64,000 nt of DNA. Origin: Candidatus Halocynthiibacter alkanivorans (GTDB taxonomy: Bacteria; Pseudomonadota; Alphaproteobacteria; Rhodobacterales; Rhodobacteraceae). The DNA is taken from contig NZ_QOLB01000066.1 in assembly GCF_003333265.1 (NCBI RefSeq), forward strand, positions 19,316-83,315, written 5' to 3'. Positions 47,808 through 56,115 of the stretch are shown one piece after another; position 1 is the first letter of the stretch, and every line of letters begins with the position of its first letter. The notes under the pieces were generated by a model. It did no database searches. It was not told where the DNA came from and worked only from the letters and a program-made list of their open reading frames with translations. Position numbers and translations under genes: made by a program.

Positions 47808-48011
47808 ATGTTTCAGGACCCGCTATTCATTCTGGTGATCATCGCCGCTTTGTCGGTTCTGGTGGTGCTGACCATCGGCATCGGCGGTTTTGCCCTCGGC
47901 GGTGAATTCAACCGCAAACACGGCAACCGCATGATGCGCTACCGCATTATTGCCCAATTCATCGCCATCGCGGCGGTGTTGCTGTTCATGTTTGTACGTT
48001 CAAAAGGCTGA
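47808..48011 (+). CDS. twin-transmembrane HIG1-domain-like small protein
   Basis: 67 residues. Segment 1 spans about 5-30 (PLFILVIIAALSVLVVLTIG), segment 2 about 43-62. The loop NRKHGNRMMRYRIIAQ contains Arg-x-Arg-x3-Gln, the core of the HIG1 motif known from respiratory supercomplex factor Rcf1. GGAG precedes ATG 47808. It is 5 bp from the cobalamin adenosyltransferase gene and likely cotranscribed. Role inferred as a respiratory or membrane-complex factor; not proven. Confidence 0.7.
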   Translation: MFQDPLFILVIIAALSVLVVLTIGIGGFALGGEFNRKHGNRMMRYRIIAQFIAIAAVLLFMFVRSKG

Positions 48012-48016
48012 CGCGC

Positions 48017-48589
48017 ATGGTGGTGCTCAACAAGATCTATACCAAAACCGGCGATGGGGGCGAAACCGCGCTTGGCAATGGCAGCCGTGTGGTCAAACAT
48101 TCGGCCCGCGTCACCGCCTATGGCACCGTGGACGAGCTGAATGCCACGCTTGGCCTCGCCAGGCTGCATGCCAGCGACGGACCTGCCACTCAGCTGGCGG
48201 CGATTCAGAACGACCTGTTTGACCTCGGCGCGGATCTTTGCCGCCCGGATATGGATCAGGATGCCACGGCCGAATACCCGCCCCTGCGCATGGTGGACAG
48301 CCAGGTGGACCGGCTGGAACGCGAGATCGACGCCATGACAGCGGTGCTCGAACCGCTGCGCAGCTTTATCCTGCCCGGCGGCTCCGCACTGGCGGCTCAT
48401 CTGCACCTGTGCCGCACCGTGGCACGGCGCGCGGAACGCCACACAGTGGAGCTCGCGGGCCAGGAGCCGGTCAACCCGGTGGCGGTCAAATATCTCAACC
48501 GGTTGTCTGACTGGTTCTTTGCCGCGTCGCGCATGGCCAATGACGAAGGGCGCGACGATGTGCTCTGGGTGCCCGGCGCCAACCGCTAA
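48017..48589 (+). CDS. cob(I)yrinic acid a,c-diamide adenosyltransferase, PduO type
   Basis: 190 residues. YTKTGDGGETALGNGSRV near 11-28 binds ATP, GTVDELNATLGLARLH follows, and RTVARRAERHTVELAGQEPV near 136-155 with VKYLNRLSDWFFAASRMAN completes the family pattern. The enzyme forms adenosylcobalamin, which B12-dependent mutases such as ethylmalonyl-CoA and methylmalonyl-CoA mutase need. 5 bp after the twin-TM gene. Confidence 0.93.
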   Translation: MVVLNKIYTKTGDGGETALGNGSRVVKHSARVTAYGTVDELNATLGLARLHASDGPATQLAAIQNDLFDLGADLCRPDMDQDATAEYPPLRMVDSQVDRLEREIDAMTAVLEPLRSFILPGGSALAAHLHLCRTVARRAERHTVELAGQEPVNPVAVKYLNRLSDWFFAASRMANDEGRDDVLWVPGANR

Positions 48590-48855
48590 AGCCCCGACCG
48601 CGCGGACCTGCCCCGCCGAAAACTGACCCCGAGCGGCCCCACGCTGCCCGGTCATATTGCCGCAGCGCCCCTGCGCGCCGGTGTATTTTTCCGCACTGCG
48701 GCGACGATTATCCCACAACAGAGCTCAATACGTGACGTCCTCGCACCAACTGGTGTCGATTTTGCGCTATTTAATACGGTCATGAAGCGCTATCCATCTC
48801 CGTGAGAGCATGAATCGGCCAGAAAAGCGGCTGCAGATTAAGGGAGTATCCCCCA

Positions 48856-49613
<758 letters not shown>

Positions 49614-49614
<1 letters not shown>

Positions 49615-50534
49615 TGGCTGTTCTTCTTCTCGCAGAAGTCATCGACGGCGTGTTGTCCTTTGACGCCACCGCCAAAGCGGTCACCGCCGCCGCACCCCTT
49701 GGCGACATCACCGTGCTGGCCACTTCCGCCGCTGCCGGCGACGCCGCTGGCAAAATCGCCGGTGTGGCCAAAGTGCTGGTCGCCGATGACGCGCTCTACG
49801 CCCATGGTCTGGCCGAGCCTCTGTCCGATCTGATCGTCTCGCTCGCCGGCGACTATTCCCACATCGTTGCCCCGGCAACTGCGCTGGCGAAAAACACCCT
49901 GCCCCGGGTTGCCGCCCTGCTCGACGTGATGGTGATTTCTGATGTTGTCACCGTGATTGACGGCGATACGTTTGAACGTCCGATCTACGCCGGCAACGCC
50001 ATTCAGACCGTCAAATCTACGGATGCGACCAAGGTTCTGACCCTGCGCACCGCCACCTTTGACGCCGCTGCTGAAACCGGTTCCGCCAGCGTAGAAGCGA
50101 TCAGCGCCGCCGCCGATCCGGCCCTGTCGGAATGGGTTGAAGACAAGGTTGCCACTTCTGACCGTCCGGAACTGACTTCGGCCGGTATCGTGGTCTCCGG
50201 TGGCCGTGGCGTGGGCAGCGAAGAAGACTTCGCGCTGATCTCCGCCCTGGCTGACAAGCTCGGTGCCGCCGTTGGTGCCTCGCGCGCTGCGGTCGACTCC
50301 GGTTATGCACCCAACGACTGGCAGGTCGGTCAGACCGGCAAAGTCGTGGCGCCGGATCTTTACATCGCCGTGGGCATTTCCGGTGCCATCCAGCACCTCG
50401 CCGGCATGAAAGACTCCAAAGTCATCGTCGCGATCAACAAAGACGAAGAAGCACCAATCTTCCAGGTTGCGGACTTTGGCCTTGTTGGCGATCTGTTTGA
50501 AGTGCTGCCCGAGCTCACCGAAAAACTCGGCTGA
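49614..50534 (+). CDS. etfA: electron transfer flavoprotein alpha subunit
   Basis: 306 residues, [20 protein letters not shown]. The C-terminal FAD-binding domain has [20 protein letters not shown] near 199-218, [20 protein letters not shown] and [20 protein letters not shown]. All standard. It forms the dimer with EtfB. A bidirectional terminator lies 27 bp after its stop. Confidence 0.96.
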
Positions 50535-50560
50535 TCTCTGCTCCACAGCACTACAATGCA

Positions 50561-50589
50561 AAAGGCCCGCCACTCCGGCGGGCCTTTTT
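50561..50589. terminator. intrinsic terminator between etfA and the convergent DUF6473-like gene
   Basis: Stem AAAGGCCCGCC/GGCGGGCCTTT, loop of 5 nt, T-run TTTTT at the plus-strand end and A-run at the other. It can stop transcription from both sides. Confidence 0.88.
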
Positions 50590-50641
50590 GTATTTGCATC
50601 ACACGGCAGCGGCCTGAGCCGCCGCCCGCCCAACACCAGGC

Positions 50642-51469
50642 TTATAGCAAGCCGCTCAACACCCCCTGCAGCGCCCCGGCGACCCGGTCGTGCGCGACGG
50701 CTCCCAGCATCTGGCGCGCCGAGGGCGCATCCAGTTCGGAAAAAACCAAACGCTCATAGCCCGCATCCACTTCGTCGTGGCCGGCGACCACTTCGACGAT
50801 GTCATCCACCATCGGCCGCACCTGCTCCAGCATCTCGCGGTCCACAAACAACGGATCCGCCTGCAGCCCGGTCTGGGCGAAATTGTCTTCCGGCGCATGA
50901 TCCGCCATCCACAACAGCACCACTTTACTGTCGATCTTTGCCAGCAAAGTGGTCATCCGCGCCACCCAGGCCTCTTTCAACTCCTGGCGCACCATCAAAA
51001 ACTTGTCCGCCGAATTGCTTTCAAGCGCGCTCAGCAGATGCCGCGTGAAATTGTAATCGGTGAAATCGATGTCGCGGTACATCGTTTCCATCAGCTTCGA
51101 GGCTTTCAGAAACCGGTCATTGCGCCGCGGATGCACCGCATAGAACCGGTTAGACAGATTCTGCGCCCCGGCAATCTGGATCACCGTCACCCTGGCATGG
51201 GAGCAGATATCCAGCACCACCTCGTCGCCAACGAACACATCCGGCCCGGCATTCACACAGCCCAGATTCGCCACTGTGGTGCCCAGCCGTTGTTCCAGCA
51301 TGTCTGTAAACGGATTTTCAACAAATTTTCCGTATGTTTCAGTACCACCCAGTACGGCGACATAATCCCCGTCCAGCCTCTTTTTCGGACCGCGGAACAG
51401 TAATTTTGATTTCCCGTACCTGCACGGAAAATAACTGAGCGCATGATCGCTCTGATATTCATAGGCCAT
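50642..51469 (-). CDS. DUF6473-like protein, unknown function
   Basis: 275 residues from ATG 51469 (GGTGGA upstream; a GTG four codons earlier is possible). N-terminal MAYEYQSDHALSYFPCRYGK, then a GGTETYGKFVENPFTDMLEQ segment, LGCVNAGPDVF and VIQIAGAQNLSNRFYAVHPR. The pattern GGTETYGKFV, GCVNAGPD suggests an SGNH-like or glycan-related fold seen in Roseobacter proteins, but no catalytic set can be assigned. It stands alone, convergent with etfA and divergent from hbdA. Confidence 0.65.
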   Translation of the reverse strand: MAYEYQSDHALSYFPCRYGKSKLLFRGPKKRLDGDYVAVLGGTETYGKFVENPFTDMLEQRLGTTVANLGCVNAGPDVFVGDEVVLDICSHARVTVIQIAGAQNLSNRFYAVHPRRNDRFLKASKLMETMYRDIDFTDYNFTRHLLSALESNSADKFLMVRQELKEAWVARMTTLLAKIDSKVVLLWMADHAPEDNFAQTGLQADPLFVDREMLEQVRPMVDDIVEVVAGHDEVDAGYERLVFSELDAPSARQMLGAVAHDRVAGALQGVLSGLL

Positions 51470-51637
51470 GTATCCACCCACTCAATAAATTAATTTCACC
51501 CACAGTCAGATTCGCATCTACAGGTTGAGAAATGGCTAAACTGCTAATTTACCGCAAGTTTTACAGGCTTCTGCCCCTTGCCCGTTGCCGGCCTGCAGAT
51601 TAATGTTTGAAGCGAATTCGACACAAAGGGCGGCAGT

Positions 51638-52513
51638 ATGGAAATCCAGAACGTAGGCATTATCGGCGCAGGTCAGATGGGCAATGGCATCGCGCATGTG
51701 TTCGCGCTGGCCGGGTTTGATGTGCTGCTGACCGACATCAACCAGGACAGTCTTGATGCCGCCCAGACGCGGATCCATAAAAACATGGCCCGCCAGGTCA
51801 AGGGCGAAAAAATCGACCAGGCGGCGATGGACGCGGCGCTGGCCCGCATCAGCACCACCCTGGTGCTGGCCGATCTGGGCAAAACCGATCTGGTGATCGA
51901 AGCGGCGACCGAACGCGAAACCATCAAAGCGGCGATCTTTGAAGACCTGCTGCCGCATCTGCTGCCCCATACAATCCTGACCTCCAACACCTCCTCAATT
52001 TCGATCACCCGGCTGGCCAGCCGCACCGACCGGCCGGAAAAATTCATGGGGTTCCACTTCATGAATCCGGTGCCGATCATGCAGCTGGTGGAGCTGATCC
52101 GGGGCATCGCCACTGATGAGCCGACCTATAAGGCCCTGGTCAATGTCGTTGAAAAGCTGGGCAAAACCGCGGCCAGCGCCGAAGATTTCCCCGCTTTCAT
52201 CGTCAACCGCATCCTGATGCCGATGATCAATGAGGCGGTCTATACGCTCTATGAGGGCGTTGGTTCGGTCAAGTCGATCGACGAATCGTTGAAACTCGGC
52301 GCCAATCACCCGATGGGTCCGCTGGAGCTTGCGGATTTCATCGGTCTGGACACCTGCCTGGCGATCATGAATGTGTTGCACGAAGGCCTGGGCGACACCA
52401 AATACCGCCCCTGCCCGCTGCTGACCAAATATGTCGAGGCCGGCTGGCTCGGCCGCAAATCCAAGCGCGGCTTTTACGACTACCGCGGCGAGATCCCGGT
52501 GCCGACCCGCTGA
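51638..52513 (+). CDS. hbdA: 3-hydroxybutyryl-CoA dehydrogenase
   Basis: 291 residues. NAD-binding GAGQMGNGIAHVFALAG near 9-25. Substrate and catalytic block FHFMNPVPIMQLVELIRG near 147-164, with His in GFHFMNP, and later AFIVNRILMPMINEAV. Length and motifs match the single-domain dehydrogenase used in the acetoacetyl-CoA/crotonyl-CoA route, here feeding the ethylmalonyl-CoA pathway or butyrate metabolism. GGGCGG lies upstream of the ATG. Confidence 0.93.
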   Translation: MEIQNVGIIGAGQMGNGIAHVFALAGFDVLLTDINQDSLDAAQTRIHKNMARQVKGEKIDQAAMDAALARISTTLVLADLGKTDLVIEAATERETIKAAIFEDLLPHLLPHTILTSNTSSISITRLASRTDRPEKFMGFHFMNPVPIMQLVELIRGIATDEPTYKALVNVVEKLGKTAASAEDFPAFIVNRILMPMINEAVYTLYEGVGSVKSIDESLKLGANHPMGPLELADFIGLDTCLAIMNVLHEGLGDTKYRPCPLLTKYVEAGWLGRKSKRGFYDYRGEIPVPTR

Positions 52514-52541
52514 GCGGCACGCCCCCGCCGCTTCCCTCTGG

Positions 52542-52746
52542 CCACCAGCGTTTCTGCGGCCGCGGAGTGTTCTTGCCGACAGAGTGCCCGCAGTCCCGCA
52601 GGGTGTCCGCAGTCCCACAGGGTGTCCCTGCCCGCCAGAGCATCCCGGTCACGCCAGAGCATCCCGGTCACGACATAGTGCCGCCACGCCACCAGAGCGT
52701 CCGCGGCCCAAAGGCCTGTCCCCGGTCCGACATGGTTTCGCCGCTC
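52542..52746 (+). repeat. degenerate 19-bp tandem repeat array
   Basis: About 11 units in 205 bp, mostly 19 bp long. Units begin at 52542, 52561 (shorter), 52577, 52596, 52615 (18 bp), 52633, 52652, 52671, 52690, 52709 and 52728. Two neighbours are identical (CGCCAGAGCATCCCGGTCA at 52633-52651 and 52652-52670). The pair CCGCAGTCCCGCAGGGTGT and CCGCAGTCCCACAGGGTGT (52588-52606, 52607-52625) differs at one base. The shared core resembles CNNCAGAGNGTCC. It lies in the probable 3' untranslated region of hbdA. Confidence 0.85.
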
Positions 52747-52754
52747 TGACAGAA

Positions 52755-52787
52755 AAAGCCCGCGTGTGAAGCGCGGGCTTTTTTCAT
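52755..52787. terminator. intrinsic terminator after the tandem repeat array
   Basis: Stem AAAGCCCGCG/CGCGGGCTTT (10 bp), loop of 7 nt and a TTTTTT tail on the plus strand, with AAAAA at the other end. It can end hbdA transcripts and those of the convergent acyltransferase gene. Confidence 0.88.
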
Positions 52788-52823
52788 CTGAACACAAGGG
52801 CCGGCGCGACAAAGCCGGTCCCG

Positions 52824-53690
52824 CTACAGCGCAAGCGTACGTTCGCGCAGCCATTTCATAAATTCACGCGGCTCACCAATGCGGGCATCCACCTCATCCC
52901 GGTCAAATGCCGGTCCGATTACTGGGCCCTGGGGTTTGTTGAACGCATGGGCAATCTCATGCAGCAACAGGCCCTGACGCAGCATAGGCGACACCCGGTT
53001 GGCGATCTGGTACCAGCGCGAATTGGCCCCCATAAAATGGATCGGCACCACTGCAGCCCCGGAGCGGCGGATCATTTTGGCGGTAAACACATTCCACTCG
53101 GCCTCAACCGCGGGGCCAAACATGCCGTCAGACGACGCCACAACCCCGGAGGGGAACAGCGCCACCACTCCGCCGCTTTTCAGCTCCGCCATTGCGCGCG
53201 CGCGCATTTCCAGGCCTTTTTTCTGAGCGTCCTTGTCATGGGGGAATGGCACCGGAATCATAAAACTGCCGGCGGTTTCATCGATACCGGTCAACAGCGA
53301 GCGGGTGAGGATTTTGTAATCCGGGCGCGGCCGGCCGATCAGCTCGGCCAGGATCATCCCGTCCACCATGCCATGGGGGTGATTGGCCACCACCACCACC
53401 GGACCGGATTTGGGAATATTGGCGAACTGTTCTGCAGGGGTGGTCAGCTCGATCCCCATCACCTTCATCGCCGCGCCCCAGAACGCCTGCCCCACCGGCG
53501 TTGGCTGCACCTTTTCAAAGCGGCGCACCGCCCGCACAATGGTATATTTGCCCGTCATCCACTCAATGGCGCGGATGGCGGCAGCGCTCAGCGGGTTCTC
53601 AAAACTATCGGCATAGGTCAGGCTGCCCCGGTCGTGGCGCTGCATTGGTGGCACATCTGAAACCGGGTTTTCCTGGTAGCTGTCAACCAA
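52824..53690 (-). CDS. lysophospholipid acyltransferase (PlsC/hemolysin-acyltransferase type)
   Basis: 288 residues from TTG 53690 (AGGA 8 nt upstream); ATG 53645 is the alternative. The acyltransferase motif NHPHGMVD near 102-109 (HX4D), a glycine-proline segment LFPSGVVASSD near 173-183, and the block VVPIHFMGANSRWYQIANRV. Acyl-CoA or acyl-ACP is the probable donor. The family includes ornithine-lipid and phospholipid acyltransferases; which product is made is unclear. It lies 36 bp after the HPr gene and may be its downstream partner. Confidence 0.82.
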   Translation of the reverse strand: MVDSYQENPVSDVPPMQRHDRGSLTYADSFENPLSAAAIRAIEWMTGKYTIVRAVRRFEKVQPTPVGQAFWGAAMKVMGIELTTPAEQFANIPKSGPVVVVANHPHGMVDGMILAELIGRPRPDYKILTRSLLTGIDETAGSFMIPVPFPHDKDAQKKGLEMRARAMAELKSGGVVALFPSGVVASSDGMFGPAVEAEWNVFTAKMIRRSGAAVVPIHFMGANSRWYQIANRVSPMLRQGLLLHEIAHAFNKPQGPVIGPAFDRDEVDARIGEPREFMKWLRERTLAL

Positions 53691-53726
53691 TCTGGTGTTC
53701 CTGTCATGTAATCTGTTTTTGGTGTA

Positions 53727-54005
53727 TCAAAAATCTTCATCAAAACGGTTGGCCACCAGCGCTTCGATCGCCGTGGCAAGTTTGGCAGCTTCGGGGCCAC
53801 TGGTCAAAACCTCAATCGAAGTCCCCTTGGAGGCGGCCAGCATCAACAGCCCCATAATACTGTCCCCCGCCGCACTCAGCCCATCACGGGACACTTCCGC
53901 CATTGCATCATGGGCTTCGACAACCTCAACAAGTTTGGCTGACGCGCGCGCGTGCAGCCCTTTTTGGTTGACGATTTTTAATGTCATTGGTGCGGCGTTG
54001 CTCAT
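53727..54005 (-). CDS. ptsH: HPr-type phosphocarrier protein
   Basis: 92 residues from ATG 54005, with GAGAAA upstream; GTG 54020 in the overlap with the EIIA stop is an alternative. VNQKGLHARASAKLVEVVEA carries the active His near 18 (GLHARAS), and DSIMGLLMLAASKG carries the regulatory Ser that HPr kinase phosphorylates. In Rhodobacteraceae this belongs to a regulatory phosphotransferase branch without sugar permeases nearby. Last gene of the chvI-chvG-hprK-rapZ-EIIA-HPr row. Confidence 0.93.
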   Translation of the reverse strand: MSNAAPMTLKIVNQKGLHARASAKLVEVVEAHDAMAEVSRDGLSAAGDSIMGLLMLAASKGTSIEVLTSGPEAAKLATAIEALVANRFDEDF

Positions 54006-54016
54006 ATTTTTCTCAT

Positions 54017-54409
54017 TCACTGCTGGCTGGCATCGAAACTGTCGATGTATTTTCGTCCTGCGGCCAGAGATTTTGTCACCGAGACATCAACGCTCAGATG
54101 CCGGGTCTTGGCCAGTTTAATCAACAAGGGCAGGTTGGCGCCATACAATATGCGCCGGTTGCAGGCATTACAGGCGCGCAAGGACAGGTTGGAGGGCGAG
54201 CCGCCAAACATATCGGTGACCACAACAACACCGCTGCCATCATCCACCCCGTTGGCCGCGGCACAGATTTCCGCCTGTTTCTGCTCGCGGTCATCTTCCG
54301 GCCCGATGGTTATGGCCTGCATTCCCGCCTGTTTGCCAACGACATGTTCGACCGCCGCCAGATATTCTCTGGCCAGACCACCATGTGCGACAATGACAAT
54401 TCCGATCAC
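54017..54409 (-). CDS. PTS EIIA component, mannose/fructose family
   Basis: 130 residues from GTG 54409. MIGIVIVAHGGLAREYLAAV carries the phospho-accepting His near 9, and VVVTDMFGGSPSNLSLRACN near 61-80 the family signature. No EIIB or EIIC gene is nearby, so it is regulatory rather than a sugar transporter subunit. It should receive phosphate from HPr. It follows rapZ by 6 bp. Confidence 0.93.
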   Translation of the reverse strand: MIGIVIVAHGGLAREYLAAVEHVVGKQAGMQAITIGPEDDREQKQAEICAAANGVDDGSGVVVVTDMFGGSPSNLSLRACNACNRRILYGANLPLLIKLAKTRHLSVDVSVTKSLAAGRKYIDSFDASQQ

Positions 54410-54415
54410 GCCACT

Positions 54416-55645
54416 CTACCTCAGCTTACCGGGCGCCACCAACAGGCCGCGCCGTTCTAATTCTCTGTGCCTTATAGACACCTGCCATCCGCCCATCGCA
54501 AGAGCCGCCGACATTTTTTCCGCAGTTGTGACCGATCTGTGCTGGCCACCGGTACAACCAAAGCCGATCGAGAAATGGGACTTACCCTCTTCCTTATAGG
54601 CCGGCAACAGCATTTCTGACAGCGAAAGAACCTGATCAAAGAACGGTGCAAACCGCGGATCTCCGGAGACAAATTCGTGTACCCGCGCATCCTGGCCCGT
54701 CAGGTCCCGCAGCGCCTCATCCCAATAGGGATTGCGCAGAAACCGGCAGTCAAAAATCATATCAATGCCCTGTGGCACACCACGTTTATAGGAAAAGGAC
54801 TGCACCGACACGGCGAGCTCTGCTTTGCCGCCCTCCGAGAACCACTGATCCAGTTCGCGACGCAGATCATGCGGCGTCAGCTCAGATGTATCGATCAGAA
54901 AATCCGCCCGTGCCCGGATTGGTGCCAGCAGATCAAGCTCGCGCGCAATGCCTGCCTGAACCGATTCAGCCGGTGCCAGCGGATGACGCCGCCGGGTTTC
55001 AGAAAAGCGGCGCACCAGCACATCCGCGCGCGCATCCAGATAGAGCACATTCACCTCCGGGCCGGCGGTGCCGCGCGACAAGCTGTCCATCAGCGCCAGC
55101 GTCGCTTCTACCGAAAAGTCGCGGTTGCGCACATCAATGCCAAGCGCCAGCGACCGGCTCAGTGCCGGCCCCTCCAGCAGACGCGGCAACAGCGACAGCG
55201 GCATATTGTCAATGACTTCAAACCCCAGGTCTTCCAGCGCGTTGATCGCGGTTGAACGCCCGCCGCCAGAAGGGCCAGTGATCAGCACCAGACGCGGTCC
55301 GGCCCCGTCCGGGTCGCCGCCCGACACACTACCCGATCCACTGTCCGGCCCATGGCCCGATCCATTGTCAGGCTCACCTTCCGGCCCACTTTCCGGCCCG
55401 CGATCAGGCCCGTGGCCTGGCACAGTCCCCGGCGCCGCAGCGGTTTCAGCCGCCGTGCCGCCCCCGGCCTCAGCCTCTGTACGCGCCCCGCTCTCAGCGC
55501 TGGTCACGACCTGTTTCTCTGCCCCGGCCTCAGTTCCGACTATTTGCCCGGCCCCGGCCCCAGCCTCAGTCCCGATCGCTGTTCCAGTCTTTTTTTCAGC
55601 CTTCTTCTCAGCCTTTTTCGCGCTCTTTGCCCCGGGCACAGTCAT
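54416..55645 (-). CDS. rapZ: RapZ-family RNase adapter/nucleotide-binding protein with long N-terminal extension
   Basis: 409 residues from ATG 55645, with AGGAG 6 nt upstream. A normal RapZ core starts at about residue 117: [20 protein letters not shown] (P-loop) with [44 protein letters not shown], and the C-terminal [18 protein letters not shown] with the conserved GGQHRS. The first ~115 residues are low complexity: a lysine-rich [11 protein letters not shown] block, TEAGA repeats, then a Gly-Pro-Asp-Ser-rich stretch. The extension has no known domain. RapZ controls RNase E cleavage of sRNAs in E. coli; the role here is inferred. Overlaps hprK. Confidence 0.9.
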   Translation of the reverse strand: MTVPGAKSAKKAEKKAEKKTGTAIGTEAGAGAGQIVGTEAGAEKQVVTSAESGARTEAEAGGGTAAETAAAPGTVPGHGPDRGPESGPEGEPDNGSGHGPDSGSGSVSGGDPDGAGPRLVLITGPSGGGRSTAINALEDLGFEVIDNMPLSLLPRLLEGPALSRSLALGIDVRNRDFSVEATLALMDSLSRGTAGPEVNVLYLDARADVLVRRFSETRRRHPLAPAESVQAGIARELDLLAPIRARADFLIDTSELTPHDLRRELDQWFSEGGKAELAVSVQSFSYKRGVPQGIDMIFDCRFLRNPYWDEALRDLTGQDARVHEFVSGDPRFAPFFDQVLSLSEMLLPAYKEEGKSHFSIGFGCTGGQHRSVTTAEKMSAALAMGGWQVSIRHRELERRGLLVAPGKLR

Positions 55646-56115
55646 CACGCTCTCCTTGCCCCTTTCAGATATTGTAAAATCGCTGCAGGGAAATATCCCG
55701 CGTGAACCGCGTACAACAGCGGCAGCTCCAGCCCCAGCAGGTGGTGTTTGTGTTCCGGGGGCAAACGTTCTGCTTCCACCTGCGACAGATCCACCACCAG
55801 GGTCACAATGGCGCTCTCCTGCACTTCCGCCGCCAGCAGCCCCACATGGCGGGCCTCAATCATGCCACGCAGCGGGGCGGGTGCCGTCGCGCGCAGCAGC
55901 GGCCCCTGGCGCTGCAGCTCCGTCTGATCATCTGAAACCAGCACGCATCCCAGCGCCATCAGCTCCAGCGCCAGCGCCGACTTGCCGCTGCCAGACCCGC
56001 CCAGGATCAGCACCGCGCCCGGCCCCCAGGCCACGGTGGTGCCATGCACATAACAAGGGCCAGCCCCTTCCGGTGCCGGCCCTGTTATAGGTTCTGATCT
56101 GGTGCTGTTGCTCAC
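55645..56115 (-). CDS. hprK: HPr kinase/phosphorylase, short alphaproteobacterial form
   Basis: 156 residues from GTG 56115, overlapping chvG by 4 nt. The P-loop [20 protein letters not shown] lies near 38-57, [12 protein letters not shown] near 59-70, and [11 protein letters not shown] near 84. Firmicute HprK is about 310 residues; this one lacks the N-terminal half and keeps only the catalytic domain, as known in alphaproteobacteria. It phosphorylates HPr on Ser. The stop overlaps the rapZ start. Confidence 0.92.
   Translation of the reverse strand: MSNSTRSEPITGPAPEGAGPCYVHGTTVAWGPGAVLILGGSGSGKSALALELMALGCVLVSDDQTELQRQGPLLRATAPAPLRGMIEARHVGLLAAEVQESAIVTLVVDLSQVEAERLPPEHKHHLLGLELPLLYAVHAGYFPAAILQYLKGARRA

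Larger units (their letters stand above)
52514..52823. other. intergenic region between hbdA and the acyltransferase gene
   Basis: 310 bp without a gene. It contains the 19-bp tandem array (52542-52746) and the terminator (52755-52787). The minisatellite period is not a multiple of three, so the frames crossing it are not credible genes. Confidence 0.7.

Noticed and set aside
48700..48725. DnaA box (TTATCCACA-like)
   Set aside because: ATTATCCCACA has an inserted base relative to the consensus, and no cluster of boxes or origin genes is nearby.
52542..52746. CRISPR array
   Set aside because: The repeats are contiguous 19-bp units without spacers, are degenerate, and no cas genes are present.
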